Below, in pieces: positions 25,402 through 33,885 of a stretch of DNA of 64,000 nt. Numbering within the stretch: position 1 is the first letter of the stretch; every line of letters starts with the position of its first letter. The position numbers and the translations under genes are program-made. The notes beneath the pieces were generated by a model. The model made no database searches. It worked only from the letters and a program-made list of their open reading frames with translations, and was not told the origin of the DNA. The stretch comes from Aspidiotus rigidus. Lineage: Eukaryota > Arthropoda > Insecta > Hemiptera > Diaspididae. The stretch spans positions 4,030,001 to 4,094,000 of the forward strand of contig JAVHKY010000056.1 of assembly GCA_035079385.1 (NCBI GenBank), given 5' to 3'.

Positions 25402-26130
25402 TGTTACGACAATCAACTCTACAACGGTCTTCATCTCATTACGCACCCATGCAGGCGACGACGTTTTATGCCTTCTCTTATTTTTATGCCTATTCTATTA
25501 CCTCTATCTAACTCGCCTAATTTTACAACCTAAATTATTGTACATACCAGTTTCACAGATACCACTATTATTAATTCAGCATATTGTATTCCTCCTTAAC
25601 TCAGACCGCCACTCTCATCGAATAGTACTTCAAATCTTCTTCTTATTTCTCCCAACTCCAAACCTCCGTCTTGTCCATCAAAAAGCAATATCTTCTAATC
25701 TGTACCCGTCTTACTAAAACTTATACCAAACCTTTTCCCACACACTCAGTTAATTGTATAACTATTAAACTTATAGACCAATGTTCAGTTACACCAACCT
25801 CTCAAAAATGTGTTCAATTAACAATTCTTCTAATAATCCTAATTTTAACTACTAAGTGTGTAACGCCTCCCTCAACTGCCTATATAAGCAGAAGGAAGAC
25901 GTTACATTATCATCTTTCTGTCAGACCTTGCTACAGAATAAACGCTTCTATGTAAATCTTTGTCGTTCCTCTTATGTACAGGGAAGCCCAGCTTGCTGTA
26001 TATAGTGTTGAACGGTGGATTTGCTCTTGCTACAAATAAAAGTTAGGCAGTTAGGTCCGGCGATTCTATATTCGTCGAAAAACAAAGTTATTGTGATACC
26101 GCGAAAGTTCATGTTTACTCGGTCATAACA
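25402..26130 (+). repeat. 5' LTR, 729 bp
   Basis: It starts TGTTACGACAATCAACTC and ends CGGTCATAACA. It has the same length as the 3' LTR, with an offset of exactly 7751 bp throughout the parts compared, and the two appear identical. It contains a TATA box at 25881 and AATAAA at 25937 and 26035. The 94-codon frame at 25671-25955 is present in both LTRs and is not taken as a gene. Confidence 0.97.
25881..25888 (+). promoter_or_regulatory. LTR TATA box
   Basis: TATATAAG lies in the middle of the LTR, about 50 bp before AATAAA (25937-25942), marking the probable U3/R boundary region. The same element is at 33632-33639 in the 3' LTR. Confidence 0.7.
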
Positions 26131-26133
26131 TCT

Positions 26134-26151
26134 TGGCGCAGTCGGTAGGAC
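26134..26151 (+). promoter_or_regulatory. Primer-binding site, tRNA-Ser type
   Basis: TGGCGCAGTCGGTAGGAC lies three bases after the 5' LTR. It is the PBS used by the Drosophila 17.6, 297 and ZAM group (complementary to the tRNA-Ser 3' end), unlike the tRNA-Lys PBS of gypsy itself. Confidence 0.85.
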
Positions 26152-26164
26152 AGTGCAAAGTTAT

Positions 26165-26385
26165 CTCCTCTCGCGAATAGTGTGATCGAAATTTTTTTTT
26201 CGCCTCTCTTTTCGTCAAAAGCTATCGTACAAAGGTTCTTCTCTCGCAAATAGTGTGATCGGAAATTTTTTCGCCTCTCTTTTCGTCAAAAGCTATCGTA
26301 CAAAGATTCTCCTCTCGCAAATAGTGTGATCGAAAATTATTTTCGTCTCTCTCTTTTCCTTAAAAGCTATCGCAAAAGCTCTGTA
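26165..26385 (+). repeat. Three tandem leader repeats (71-73 bp)
   Basis: The unit starts near TCTCGCRAATAGTGTGATCG and contains CGCCTCTCTTTTCGTCAAAAG and CTATCG. Matching words start at 26171, 26244 and 26315, giving periods of 73 and 71 bp; the third copy is more diverged. They sit between PBS and gag. In gypsy, repeats at this place are an insulator and bind Su(Hw). These do not look like Su(Hw) sites, so any such role is only an analogy. Confidence 0.85.
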
Positions 26386-26586
26386 CTGTCAATTTGAATC
26401 TTCGTTCCGAGTTTTTATTGTGTTCTATTTGTGGATCATCACAATCCAGCATCTGAGTAACGTATAACCGTGAATTGGGAACTTCTACGAGTACAATCAC
26501 GAGAATTATTAGGTATCGATTTGTGTAAACCCAATAGCCTACCTCACTCATAATCCTCCTAACCTACTCCTGCACTCATCACCATA

Positions 26587-28434
26587 ATGGACCCAAATTT
26601 GAAAGATACTCACGAGAAAGAAAGCACCTCAAGTATCAAATCAGAAAATATTTTTCCAAATCCTGATAAGGTCAAAGAAATGGAAGAAAAAGAAAAAGAA
26701 AAATATCTCGCAGATTGCCTGAAGAATTTTCGTTTTAGCGCCAACCCTATCGGACACTCCTCACTCACTAAAGCAGCACATGATTCAGATGAAACTGGCA
26801 TCAAAGATTTGAAACTCTTAATGGCAATGATACATAAACGCTTCACTGGAAGACCAGATGAACTCAATACCTTCCTAGATCAGACGCATAATGCATATAC
26901 AATGTGTCATCCATCCTTACAGGGCACTTTCCTCATGATAATTTTCAATGAAATAGAAGGAGAACCAAGAGAAAAATTGAGAGAACACCCTGAAATAACG
27001 ACTTACCACCAATTGAGTGAATTTCTAAAAAAACATTATGAAACTAAAGAATCCTTCTCGCAAGCATATGCAAAGCTAGCCTCCTGTACTCAAAGCATGA
27101 ATGAAACAGTGCAACAATATGGAGACCGCATTACTAATTTAGCATATCGTGCAAAAATTGCGTCTAAAAAAGAACCTGGTCTTACTACAGAAGCTGCCTC
27201 TCAGATGATACAATATATGGCTCTTGAGCGCTTCAAAATTGGAAGCAAAATTGAAATCTCTCGCTTTATCCGCAGTAACCCCTTCATAAAAGATTTATCT
27301 AACGCCACGAATGAAGCCATCGAATTTGAAACAAAAGAATTACAAGAACGCACCCAGAACCGCTCACAGCAAAGCTCTCGCCGTAAGTATTGCTCTCATT
27401 GCAAAAGTGAAACTCACAATACAATGGATTGCCGCAAAGGCCAACAAAACCAACAAAAATTCTGTTCATACTGCCGAATCCCAAATCATACTAAAGAAGA
27501 ATGCCGCAAGAAACGTTTTGATGAACTCAAACGCAATCCTCCAGAGAATCGCCAATTGCTTACAATTGAGTGCAAATTCTGCAAAAAGCAAGGACATGAA
27601 ATAAAATTTTGTAGAAAGCTTGCATATAAGAAAAAAGTTGAACCAGAAAAATATGATCGCACTCATCCAAATTATCAACCCAGATCATCCTCTCAGAACC
27701 TACCAAACGACTCAAAACAGGCTGAACAGAAAACAGAACCGCGTCATATAAACCTACTGGGCAAAAAGAAACTCATCCTTGAAATGCCCTCTCCCCAAGC
27801 AAAAAATAGCTACCTCCAATTTCTGCTTGATAATGGGGCTGAAATATCTATCATACGCATGAATTGCCTCACAGAAGATGCTAAAAAGAAAATCGATCGA
27901 AGCATAATTGAACCAATAGCAGGAATTGATGACCAAATTCATTTCAGCTACGGAAAAATTTCAATTAGGACCAACTTTGGGTCAAAGAAATACGAATTTG
28001 ATTTCCATGTTGTTGAAGATTCGCTGCCTCTAAAAATCCCTTATGACGGATTATTTGGTCAAAATCTACAAGAATGCACAGAAGCCACAATTAGCAACCG
28101 AAACAGAGAAATAACTTTTGAAATTTGGGATCAAACAGTACCTCTACTGCTCGACTATGAAGTTCAACCTCGAACAAGAAATATCCTAACAGTTCAGACC
28201 ACTCTCACATCAGCCAATGAAGGAATTATTTCGCCAATACGCCATAATAATGAAGCTATCAAGATAATAGACAGTTTCTCTTCTAGAATAAATAATCAAA
28301 CAACTTTAATTCTCCACAATACTTCCGACCAAGTCCAACGCATCGCACTACCAAAAATCCATCTTGAAGAACCTTGTCATAGAAAAGATCAAAACAAATC
28401 CAGAACGTCTATCACGCCTCTTCCAATCAATTGA
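26587..28434 (+). CDS. gag: Gag-protease polyprotein of the errantivirus
   Basis: A 615-residue frame starting at the ATG after the leader. The N-terminus is charged (a Lys/Glu-rich coil, about residues 27-45). A capsid-like helical region with LLMAMIHKRFTGRPDEL and a downstream YGDRITNLAYRAKI block follows. Three CCHC zinc knuckles then occur: CSHCKSETHNTMDC (about 268-281), CSYCRIPNHTKEEC (about 293-306) and CKFCKKQGHEIKFC (about 329-342), which would bind RNA during packaging. A retropepsin-like domain has FLLDNGAEISII with its Asp at residue 415, and GLFGQNL. The active site reads D-N-G instead of the usual D-T/S-G, which may weaken it. The frame ends at a TGA within a 25-bp tandem duplication; Pol homology resumes in other frames. 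Confidence 0.9.
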   Translation: MDPNLKDTHEKESTSSIKSENIFPNPDKVKEMEEKEKEKYLADCLKNFRFSANPIGHSSLTKAAHDSDETGIKDLKLLMAMIHKRFTGRPDELNTFLDQTHNAYTMCHPSLQGTFLMIIFNEIEGEPREKLREHPEITTYHQLSEFLKKHYETKESFSQAYAKLASCTQSMNETVQQYGDRITNLAYRAKIASKKEPGLTTEAASQMIQYMALERFKIGSKIEISRFIRSNPFIKDLSNATNEAIEFETKELQERTQNRSQQSSRRKYCSHCKSETHNTMDCRKGQQNQQKFCSYCRIPNHTKEECRKKRFDELKRNPPENRQLLTIECKFCKKQGHEIKFCRKLAYKKKVEPEKYDRTHPNYQPRSSSQNLPNDSKQAEQKTEPRHINLLGKKKLILEMPSPQAKNSYLQFLLDNGAEISIIRMNCLTEDAKKKIDRSIIEPIAGIDDQIHFSYGKISIRTNFGSKKYEFDFHVVEDSLPLKIPYDGLFGQNLQECTEATISNRNREITFEIWDQTVPLLLDYEVQPRTRNILTVQTTLTSANEGIISPIRHNNEAIKIIDSFSSRINNQTTLILHNTSDQVQRIALPKIHLEEPCHRKDQNKSRTSITPLPIN

Positions 28435-28480
28435 TCTTTCTCATCTCCCAATCAATTGATCTTTCTCATCTCCCAATCAA
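28431..28480 (+). repeat. 25-bp tandem duplication at the Gag/Pol junction
   Basis: The unit TTGATCTTTCTCATCTCCCA plus ATCAA is present twice in a row (28431-28455, 28456-28480). Because 25 is not a multiple of three, it changes the reading phase between the end of the Gag frame and the RT frame. Pol-like residues can be read just upstream of the duplication in a third phase, so more than one displacement separates protease from RT. Confidence 0.85.
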
Positions 28481-29201
28481 TGAACAAGAACAACTTCGCC
28501 ACCTTATCTCACAATTTGCCAACATCTTCATGCTGAAAGGAGATAAATTAGAATCCAAAGTTACTACCTACCATGAAATTAAAACAAAAGAACATCCACC
28601 TATCCACGTCAAAAACTATCGTTTTCCAGAAATTCACCAAAAAGAAGTCGAAAATCAAATGGAAGAATACCTGAAACAAGGCATCATTCAACCTAGCGTT
28701 TCTCCATGGAACGCCCCCATTTGGATTGTCCCAAAGAAAATGGACAACTCTGGAAAGAAAAAATGGCGAATTGTAATAAACTACAGAAAATTGAACGAAA
28801 TTACCTACGAAGATAAATATCCTCTGCCAAATATCGACGACATCTTTGATTCTCTTTGCAACGCCAAATATTTCACCGCCATTGATTTAGCTTCTGGTTT
28901 CCACCTCATACCTGTTCATCCTCGAGATAAAGAAAAAACCGCCTTCAGTACTCACCAAGGGCATTACGAATTTAATAAAATGCCCTTTGGACTCGTAAAC
29001 TCTCCTGCTACCTTTCAAAGGGTTATGAACCAAGCGCTAACAGGCCTTGTAGGCTCTGAATGCTTTGTCTATCTAGATGACATTATTGTCTACTCGAATG
29101 ACTTCTCATCGCACCTTAAGAAATTAAAATTGGTCTTCCAACGCCTTCAACTACATCATCTTCTTATCCAAATTGACAAAACTGAATTCCTAAAAAACTG
29201 A
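28431..29201 (+). CDS. pol: Reverse transcriptase part of Pol
   Basis: This part of Pol copies genomic RNA into DNA in the particle. The frame has no ATG of its own (it opens at TTG) and would be reached by frameshifting from Gag. It contains the typical Ty3/gypsy start (PINEQEQLRHLISQFANIF), then WRIVINYRKLNEIT, motif A with FTAIDLASGFHLIPV, the FNKMPFGLVNSPATFQRVMN block, and the catalytic FVYLDDIIVYS. It stops at 29201 after an A6 run (29191-29196), although the RT connection and RNase H follow immediately in the +1 phase. Confidence 0.9.
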   Translation: MIFLISQSIDLSHLPINEQEQLRHLISQFANIFMLKGDKLESKVTTYHEIKTKEHPPIHVKNYRFPEIHQKEVENQMEEYLKQGIIQPSVSPWNAPIWIVPKKMDNSGKKKWRIVINYRKLNEITYEDKYPLPNIDDIFDSLCNAKYFTAIDLASGFHLIPVHPRDKEKTAFSTHQGHYEFNKMPFGLVNSPATFQRVMNQALTGLVGSECFVYLDDIIVYSNDFSSHLKKLKLVFQRLQLHHLLIQIDKTEFLKN

Positions 29202-29205
29202 AATC

Positions 29206-30183
29206 TTGTACCTTGGGCATACTATATCAGAAAACGGAATTGCTGTCCAAAAAATAAAGGTTGAAAAAATACTAGACTACCCAGCACCAAAAGATGTAAA
29301 AGCTGTACAAAGATTTCTTGGTATGGCTGGCTACTACCGCAGATTTATTGAAAATTACTCTCAAAAGACAAAACCGCTATCGAATTTAACAAAGAAAAAT
29401 GTTTCTTTTAGATGGGAAAATGAACAAGAAAAAGCTTTCACAACTATCCGCGACGAGCCAGCATCTCCAAATCTTGTACTCCAATTCCCCAATTTTAATA
29501 AACACTTTTTCTTAAATACTGATGCATCAAACTACGCAATTGGAGCTGTGCTCTCCCAAGAAAACGAAGAAAAGCAACGCAAACCTGTAGCCTTTGCATC
29601 CCGAACATTGAACAAAGCAGAATGTAACTATGCAACAATAGAAAAAGAGCTCCTTGCTATTGTATGGGCTTGCAAGCACTTCAGACCATACCTATATGGG
29701 CGCAAATTTACTATTCTAACTGATCACAAACCACTACAATGGTTATTCAATATTAACGATCCTGGAAGTCGACTACTCCGCTGGAGATTAAAACTTGAAG
29801 AGTACCAATATGATATCCATCACATACCTGGAACACAAAATGTTGTTGCAGACGCTTTATCGCGCATCTGTGTTGTCAGACTAAAAGACATAGAGTATGA
29901 AATGACAACAAAACTCTACTCAGAATGCAAACACATTGTCCGATTTAAATGTCAAGATAAAGATCTACATATTGGAGAAATCCAACGTCAAGGAAAAGAA
30001 ATACTATGCTGCTACAAAGAAACAGAATATGAACCATTCAAACTTGATCAACTTGTCAAAACATTGAAAACCTTGAAAAACTACTGCGACCAAAATAAAA
30101 TTAAAGAATTAGGTATAATATTGATGATCTTGACAATGGAGTACACAATGAATATCAGAAAACTCGCACTGAACGCATCCTAA
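29206..30183 (+). CDS. pol: RT connection and RNase H part of Pol
   Basis: It opens with YLGHTISENGIAVQ, the usual continuation of the RT palm/thumb, and FLGMAGYYRRFIENYS. The RNase H part has FLNTDASNYAIGAVLSQ (first Asp), EKELLAIVWACKHFRPYLYG (Glu), FTILTDHKPLQWLF (second Asp) and VVADALSRI (last Asp), so all four acidic residues are present. It would remove the RNA strand during reverse transcription. It lies in a phase one base away from both the RT frame before it and the integrase frame after it. Integrase-side homology resumes near 30115, before the stop at 30183. Confidence 0.9.
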   Translation: MYLGHTISENGIAVQKIKVEKILDYPAPKDVKAVQRFLGMAGYYRRFIENYSQKTKPLSNLTKKNVSFRWENEQEKAFTTIRDEPASPNLVLQFPNFNKHFFLNTDASNYAIGAVLSQENEEKQRKPVAFASRTLNKAECNYATIEKELLAIVWACKHFRPYLYGRKFTILTDHKPLQWLFNINDPGSRLLRWRLKLEEYQYDIHHIPGTQNVVADALSRICVVRLKDIEYEMTTKLYSECKHIVRFKCQDKDLHIGEIQRQGKEILCCYKETEYEPFKLDQLVKTLKTLKNYCDQNKIKELGIILMILTMEYTMNIRKLALNAS

Positions 30184-30230
30184 AGACATATCTCTCTCCC
30201 ACTTGTCTCTTCTGGATTCATACAAAGAAG

Positions 30231-33119
30231 ATGCCAGGTAATAAAGAAAAATTTATCCGCAAAATTCATGAGCACCCATTGGCCATTCACCCAGGTATAA
30301 ATCGCATGCATGAACAACTAAAACAAGCTGGCTACCAATGGCCAGGTATGAAAAATGACTTATCACGAATCATAGAGCGCTGCCAAGAATGCCAACTACT
30401 CAAAACAAGTCGTCAACGCAACAAAATACCAATGATGATTACTGATACTGCTAAAGAAGCCTTTGAGAAAATATCGCTTGACTTTGTGGGCCCCCTACCT
30501 CTCACAATACACGGCAACCAATATGCACTTACAATTCAAGATGACTTGACTAAATATACACTTGTACAATGCAGCCCAACAATGGACACTGCAACAGTTG
30601 CCCTCAAACTCATTGAAATCTTTTGCCTCTTTGGCATACCCTCTTACATTCAAACAGATCAAGGATCACCTTTCTGCTCAAATCTTATCAAGGAAATCAC
30701 CTCTTGTCTTGGAATCCAGTGCATAGAATGCTCCGCTTATCATCCAGAGTCTAATGGTGGTTTGGAACGGACCCACTCCAGCATTAAGCAACCACTCAAA
30801 TTTCAAATTGCTACAGATCGCCGAGATTGGGATGAATATGTCAACATCACAGTCTACTCATTCAACACAGCTGTACATACTAGTATTGGATACAGTCCAT
30901 ATGAAATCCTCTTTGGAAGACAGCCCTCTTTGCCATACTTAAAAGATTATCCTCAGAAAACTTATGAAGAACTAGCTACTCAAACTCGCCTCACTATACG
31001 TGAATTACAGTTAAAAGCTAGAGAAACCCAAATTGCCAATAAAGAAAAAGCCAAAAAAAGGTACGACCTGAGAAATAGAACTAAATTCACCTATGCTGTT
31101 GGTGACAAGGTAAAACTAGTTACAAGAAATATTCAAGGCAAGAGAGGAGCCCTTGGAAAACCATTTGAAGGACCTTTTGATGTCACTGCTGTTGATTACC
31201 CCAATGTTACACTGGCTCTAGATGGAAATGAGAAAACCTTCCACGCCAATTTAATAAGACCATTCACGGCAATTTCCATCCTTCATATACTTATCTTCTT
31301 GCTGCTGCTACCATTTACAATGTGCCTACAACCTGAAAAACTAATTGAACCAATATATGATCATCGAGGATTTTTCCACAATGAATTAGGCAATGTGGGC
31401 AACCACGTCTCCGATTACGTGTTCCTAACAGGCTTCACAATCAACCATTTTCCAGGTAATCTCAGAACACTTCAACACATAAAAGAAGCTATCAACAAAC
31501 TAAACTTACCCAAAGAAGTATATATTACAGACCAAGAAAGCGCTATCATAACAGAACTTTCAGATCATTATGATAACTTGCTCACATCAACCTCTACTAT
31601 ACACCAAAGAAGTAAGAGACAGATTCTTATTGGAGCAGGCATAGCTGCACTAAGTTTCATTGGTGGACTCATGGCTGATAGGAGTGCCACCATCACCAAC
31701 CTGCAAAGAGATGACAAAGTGATTGCTGCCGCCATCAGAAAGAACATCTATATTGTGAACACAACAGTGAACAACTTTCAAACAGAATTGAAATGTATCT
31801 CCTACAATGAAGAAAAAGCTTCTCATGCTATCCACGATATATCATCTCGAGTTGATAGATTTCTAGAGATAGACGCCAAAAGACAAGTAATTCAAGATGC
31901 ACTTCTCCTACGAGAACAATTTATTGAAATGGCTTCCTTAATGCTAAACCTACTCCAAACACTTCAAAATACAATTATATTTGCCAGGAAAAATATTATC
32001 CATCCAGCACTTATCAGTACCAGAAAAATGCGCGAGTACCTATTTAAAACACACTTACCTCCATCCTCAATGTTACCCATAGAAATTCAAGGTGACACTT
32101 CACTAAAGATTGTGCAAAAATACTCTGAAATCTGCACTATTGAATCAGAAATTATGGGACCAAACCTTATCTTTGCCATTTCTGTACCTCTGATTGAAAA
32201 TAATGAATACCACCTCTTTGAACTCATCCCATATCCCTACAGTCTTACATATCCTTCACTTACCTACCAAGTTATACTTCCACTCAATAAATACCTTATC
32301 CATTCAACTAAAACAAATCGATACATTATGCTCGACGACCTCTCACATTGTACTCACATCTCACCAACATACTTACTCTGTCGGCTACACCAACTAAATG
32401 GAGTCAACAATGGACCTTGTGAAATCGGGATCCGCTATGAAGATTTATCTCAGTGTCAAAAACGAACTCAGATCATCCATGCAGAACCAGAAGTATGGCA
32501 CTACCTCAAAACAAATCAATGGCTGTTCACCATAAACCAACCTAGCCGAATCACTGTTGATTGCCAAGATGACTCGCAGTACCAGCAACAACTCCCACAT
32601 ACCGGCATACTCCACCTACCAGCCAACTGCACTGCCACCAGCAGAGAATTTGTTTTCTATCCATCCTATACTGTCACTAAACCAGACACCGATTTCATAC
32701 CACTACAACGATTCAACTTCACTGAAGTCATCAAACAACCAGTTGGATTCAAACCCATCAACATCCCAAAACTCAGAGCTTTCAACCCAGACCACATCAA
32801 ACAAATTTACGCTGCGCAACAGGAAGAGATCAACACCTTTGAGTCTCAAATTTTCCACCCATCATGGACCGATTACATTACTTGGACCAACACCTTCCTA
32901 TTCCTCCTGAGCGTATTTATCATATGCTGGCTGTATCTCCGCTGCCGAAGGAAGCAATATACAAGTGTTGCACCCAACGTCCTGTACCTCCCGGCACCTC
33001 CGCCATCCATATCACCACCAGCACCTACTTCCACATACACCATTCGAGAAGAAGAAAGCTCGCCTACACCTTCAAACCACCTACGCCGCTCTTCAAGACT
33101 CACCCCACACCACGAGTAG
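30231..33119 (+). CDS. pol-env: Integrase and Env in one open frame
   Basis: One 962-residue frame. Residues 1-345 are integrase: an HHCC zinc-binding end (H..H near HEHPLAIHPG, C-x2-C in CQECQ), catalytic Asp in SLDFVGPLPL, Asp in IQTDQGSPFC, Glu in NGGLERTHSS, and a GPF-type C-terminal motif (FEGPFDV). It inserts the viral DNA. Without a stop the frame continues into Env: a signal-like hydrophobic stretch (about 347-366), a furin-type site RSKR (460-463), a following glycine/alanine-rich fusion-peptide-like stretch, and a transmembrane helix (about 886-908) with a basic, proline-rich tail. Env of this group (related to baculovirus F) mediates fusion. Normally env is expressed from a spliced RNA; here it would need splicing or processing from an integrase fusion. 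Confidence 0.88.
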   Translation: MPGNKEKFIRKIHEHPLAIHPGINRMHEQLKQAGYQWPGMKNDLSRIIERCQECQLLKTSRQRNKIPMMITDTAKEAFEKISLDFVGPLPLTIHGNQYALTIQDDLTKYTLVQCSPTMDTATVALKLIEIFCLFGIPSYIQTDQGSPFCSNLIKEITSCLGIQCIECSAYHPESNGGLERTHSSIKQPLKFQIATDRRDWDEYVNITVYSFNTAVHTSIGYSPYEILFGRQPSLPYLKDYPQKTYEELATQTRLTIRELQLKARETQIANKEKAKKRYDLRNRTKFTYAVGDKVKLVTRNIQGKRGALGKPFEGPFDVTAVDYPNVTLALDGNEKTFHANLIRPFTAISILHILIFLLLLPFTMCLQPEKLIEPIYDHRGFFHNELGNVGNHVSDYVFLTGFTINHFPGNLRTLQHIKEAINKLNLPKEVYITDQESAIITELSDHYDNLLTSTSTIHQRSKRQILIGAGIAALSFIGGLMADRSATITNLQRDDKVIAAAIRKNIYIVNTTVNNFQTELKCISYNEEKASHAIHDISSRVDRFLEIDAKRQVIQDALLLREQFIEMASLMLNLLQTLQNTIIFARKNIIHPALISTRKMREYLFKTHLPPSSMLPIEIQGDTSLKIVQKYSEICTIESEIMGPNLIFAISVPLIENNEYHLFELIPYPYSLTYPSLTYQVILPLNKYLIHSTKTNRYIMLDDLSHCTHISPTYLLCRLHQLNGVNNGPCEIGIRYEDLSQCQKRTQIIHAEPEVWHYLKTNQWLFTINQPSRITVDCQDDSQYQQQLPHTGILHLPANCTATSREFVFYPSYTVTKPDTDFIPLQRFNFTEVIKQPVGFKPINIPKLRAFNPDHIKQIYAAQQEEINTFESQIFHPSWTDYITWTNTFLFLLSVFIICWLYLRCRRKQYTSVAPNVLYLPAPPPSISPPAPTSTYTIREEESSPTPSNHLRRSSRLTPHHE

Positions 33120-33146
33120 CCTCAAAATTAGGCTCTTGTCTTCGTC

Positions 33147-33152
33147 AGGGGG
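33147..33152 (+). promoter_or_regulatory. Short polypurine tract
   Basis: AGGGGG directly abuts the 3' LTR and is the only purine run there, so it is the probable plus-strand primer. It is shorter than many retroviral tracts. Confidence 0.5.
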
Positions 33153-33881
33153 TGTTACGACAATCAACTCTACAACGGTCTTCATCTCATTACGCACCCA
33201 TGCAGGCGACGACGTTTTATGCCTTCTCTTATTTTTATGCCTATTCTATTACCTCTATCTAACTCGCCTAATTTTACAACCTAAATTATTGTACATACCA
33301 GTTTCACAGATACCACTATTATTAATTCAGCATATTGTATTCCTCCTTAACTCAGACCGCCACTCTCATCGAATAGTACTTCAAATCTTCTTCTTATTTC
33401 TCCCAACTCCAAACCTCCGTCTTGTCCATCAAAAAGCAATATCTTCTAATCTGTACCCGTCTTACTAAAACTTATACCAAACCTTTTCCCACACACTCAG
33501 TTAATTGTATAACTATTAAACTTATAGACCAATGTTCAGTTACACCAACCTCTCAAAAATGTGTTCAATTAACAATTCTTCTAATAATCCTAATTTTAAC
33601 TACTAAGTGTGTAACGCCTCCCTCAACTGCCTATATAAGCAGAAGGAAGACGTTACATTATCATCTTTCTGTCAGACCTTGCTACAGAATAAACGCTTCT
33701 ATGTAAATCTTTGTCGTTCCTCTTATGTACAGGGAAGCCCAGCTTGCTGTATATAGTGTTGAACGGTGGATTTGCTCTTGCTACAAATAAAAGTTAGGCA
33801 GTTAGGTCCGGCGATTCTATATTCGTCGAAAAACAAAGTTATTGTGATACCGCGAAAGTTCATGTTTACTCGGTCATAACA
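33153..33881 (+). repeat. 3' LTR, 729 bp
   Basis: Same start, end and length as 25402-26130. Reading both in parallel shows no difference. TATA lies at 33632, AATAAA at 33688 and 33786. It is followed by the duplicated GCAC. Confidence 0.97.
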
Positions 33882-33885
33882 GCAC

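Larger units (their letters stand above)
25398..33885 (+). mobile_element. Errantivirus-type endogenous retrovirus (Ty3/gypsy with env)
   Basis: A complete provirus spans 25402-33881, flanked by 4-bp duplications GCAC (25398-25401, 33882-33885). The order is 5' LTR, tRNA-Ser-type PBS, leader with three tandem repeats, Gag-protease, RT, RNase H, integrase-Env, short G-rich tract, 3' LTR. The 4-bp duplication of alternating purine/pyrimidine, the TGTTA...TAACA LTR ends, the PBS and an F-like Env place it with insect errantiviruses. The two LTRs read as identical, so the insertion should be recent. Frame breaks lie near 28370-28460, near 29191-29196 and near 30110-30120, so the assembled copy would not give a continuous Pol. 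Confidence 0.93.

Noticed and set aside
25671..25955. 94-residue frame identical in both LTRs
   Set aside because: Identity is explained by LTR duplication; it spans U3, TATA and the R region and has no homology that I recognise.
32557..33468. Overlapping frames of 117, 132 and 167 residues at the env end
   Set aside because: Shadows of the Env frame and the 3' LTR in other phases.
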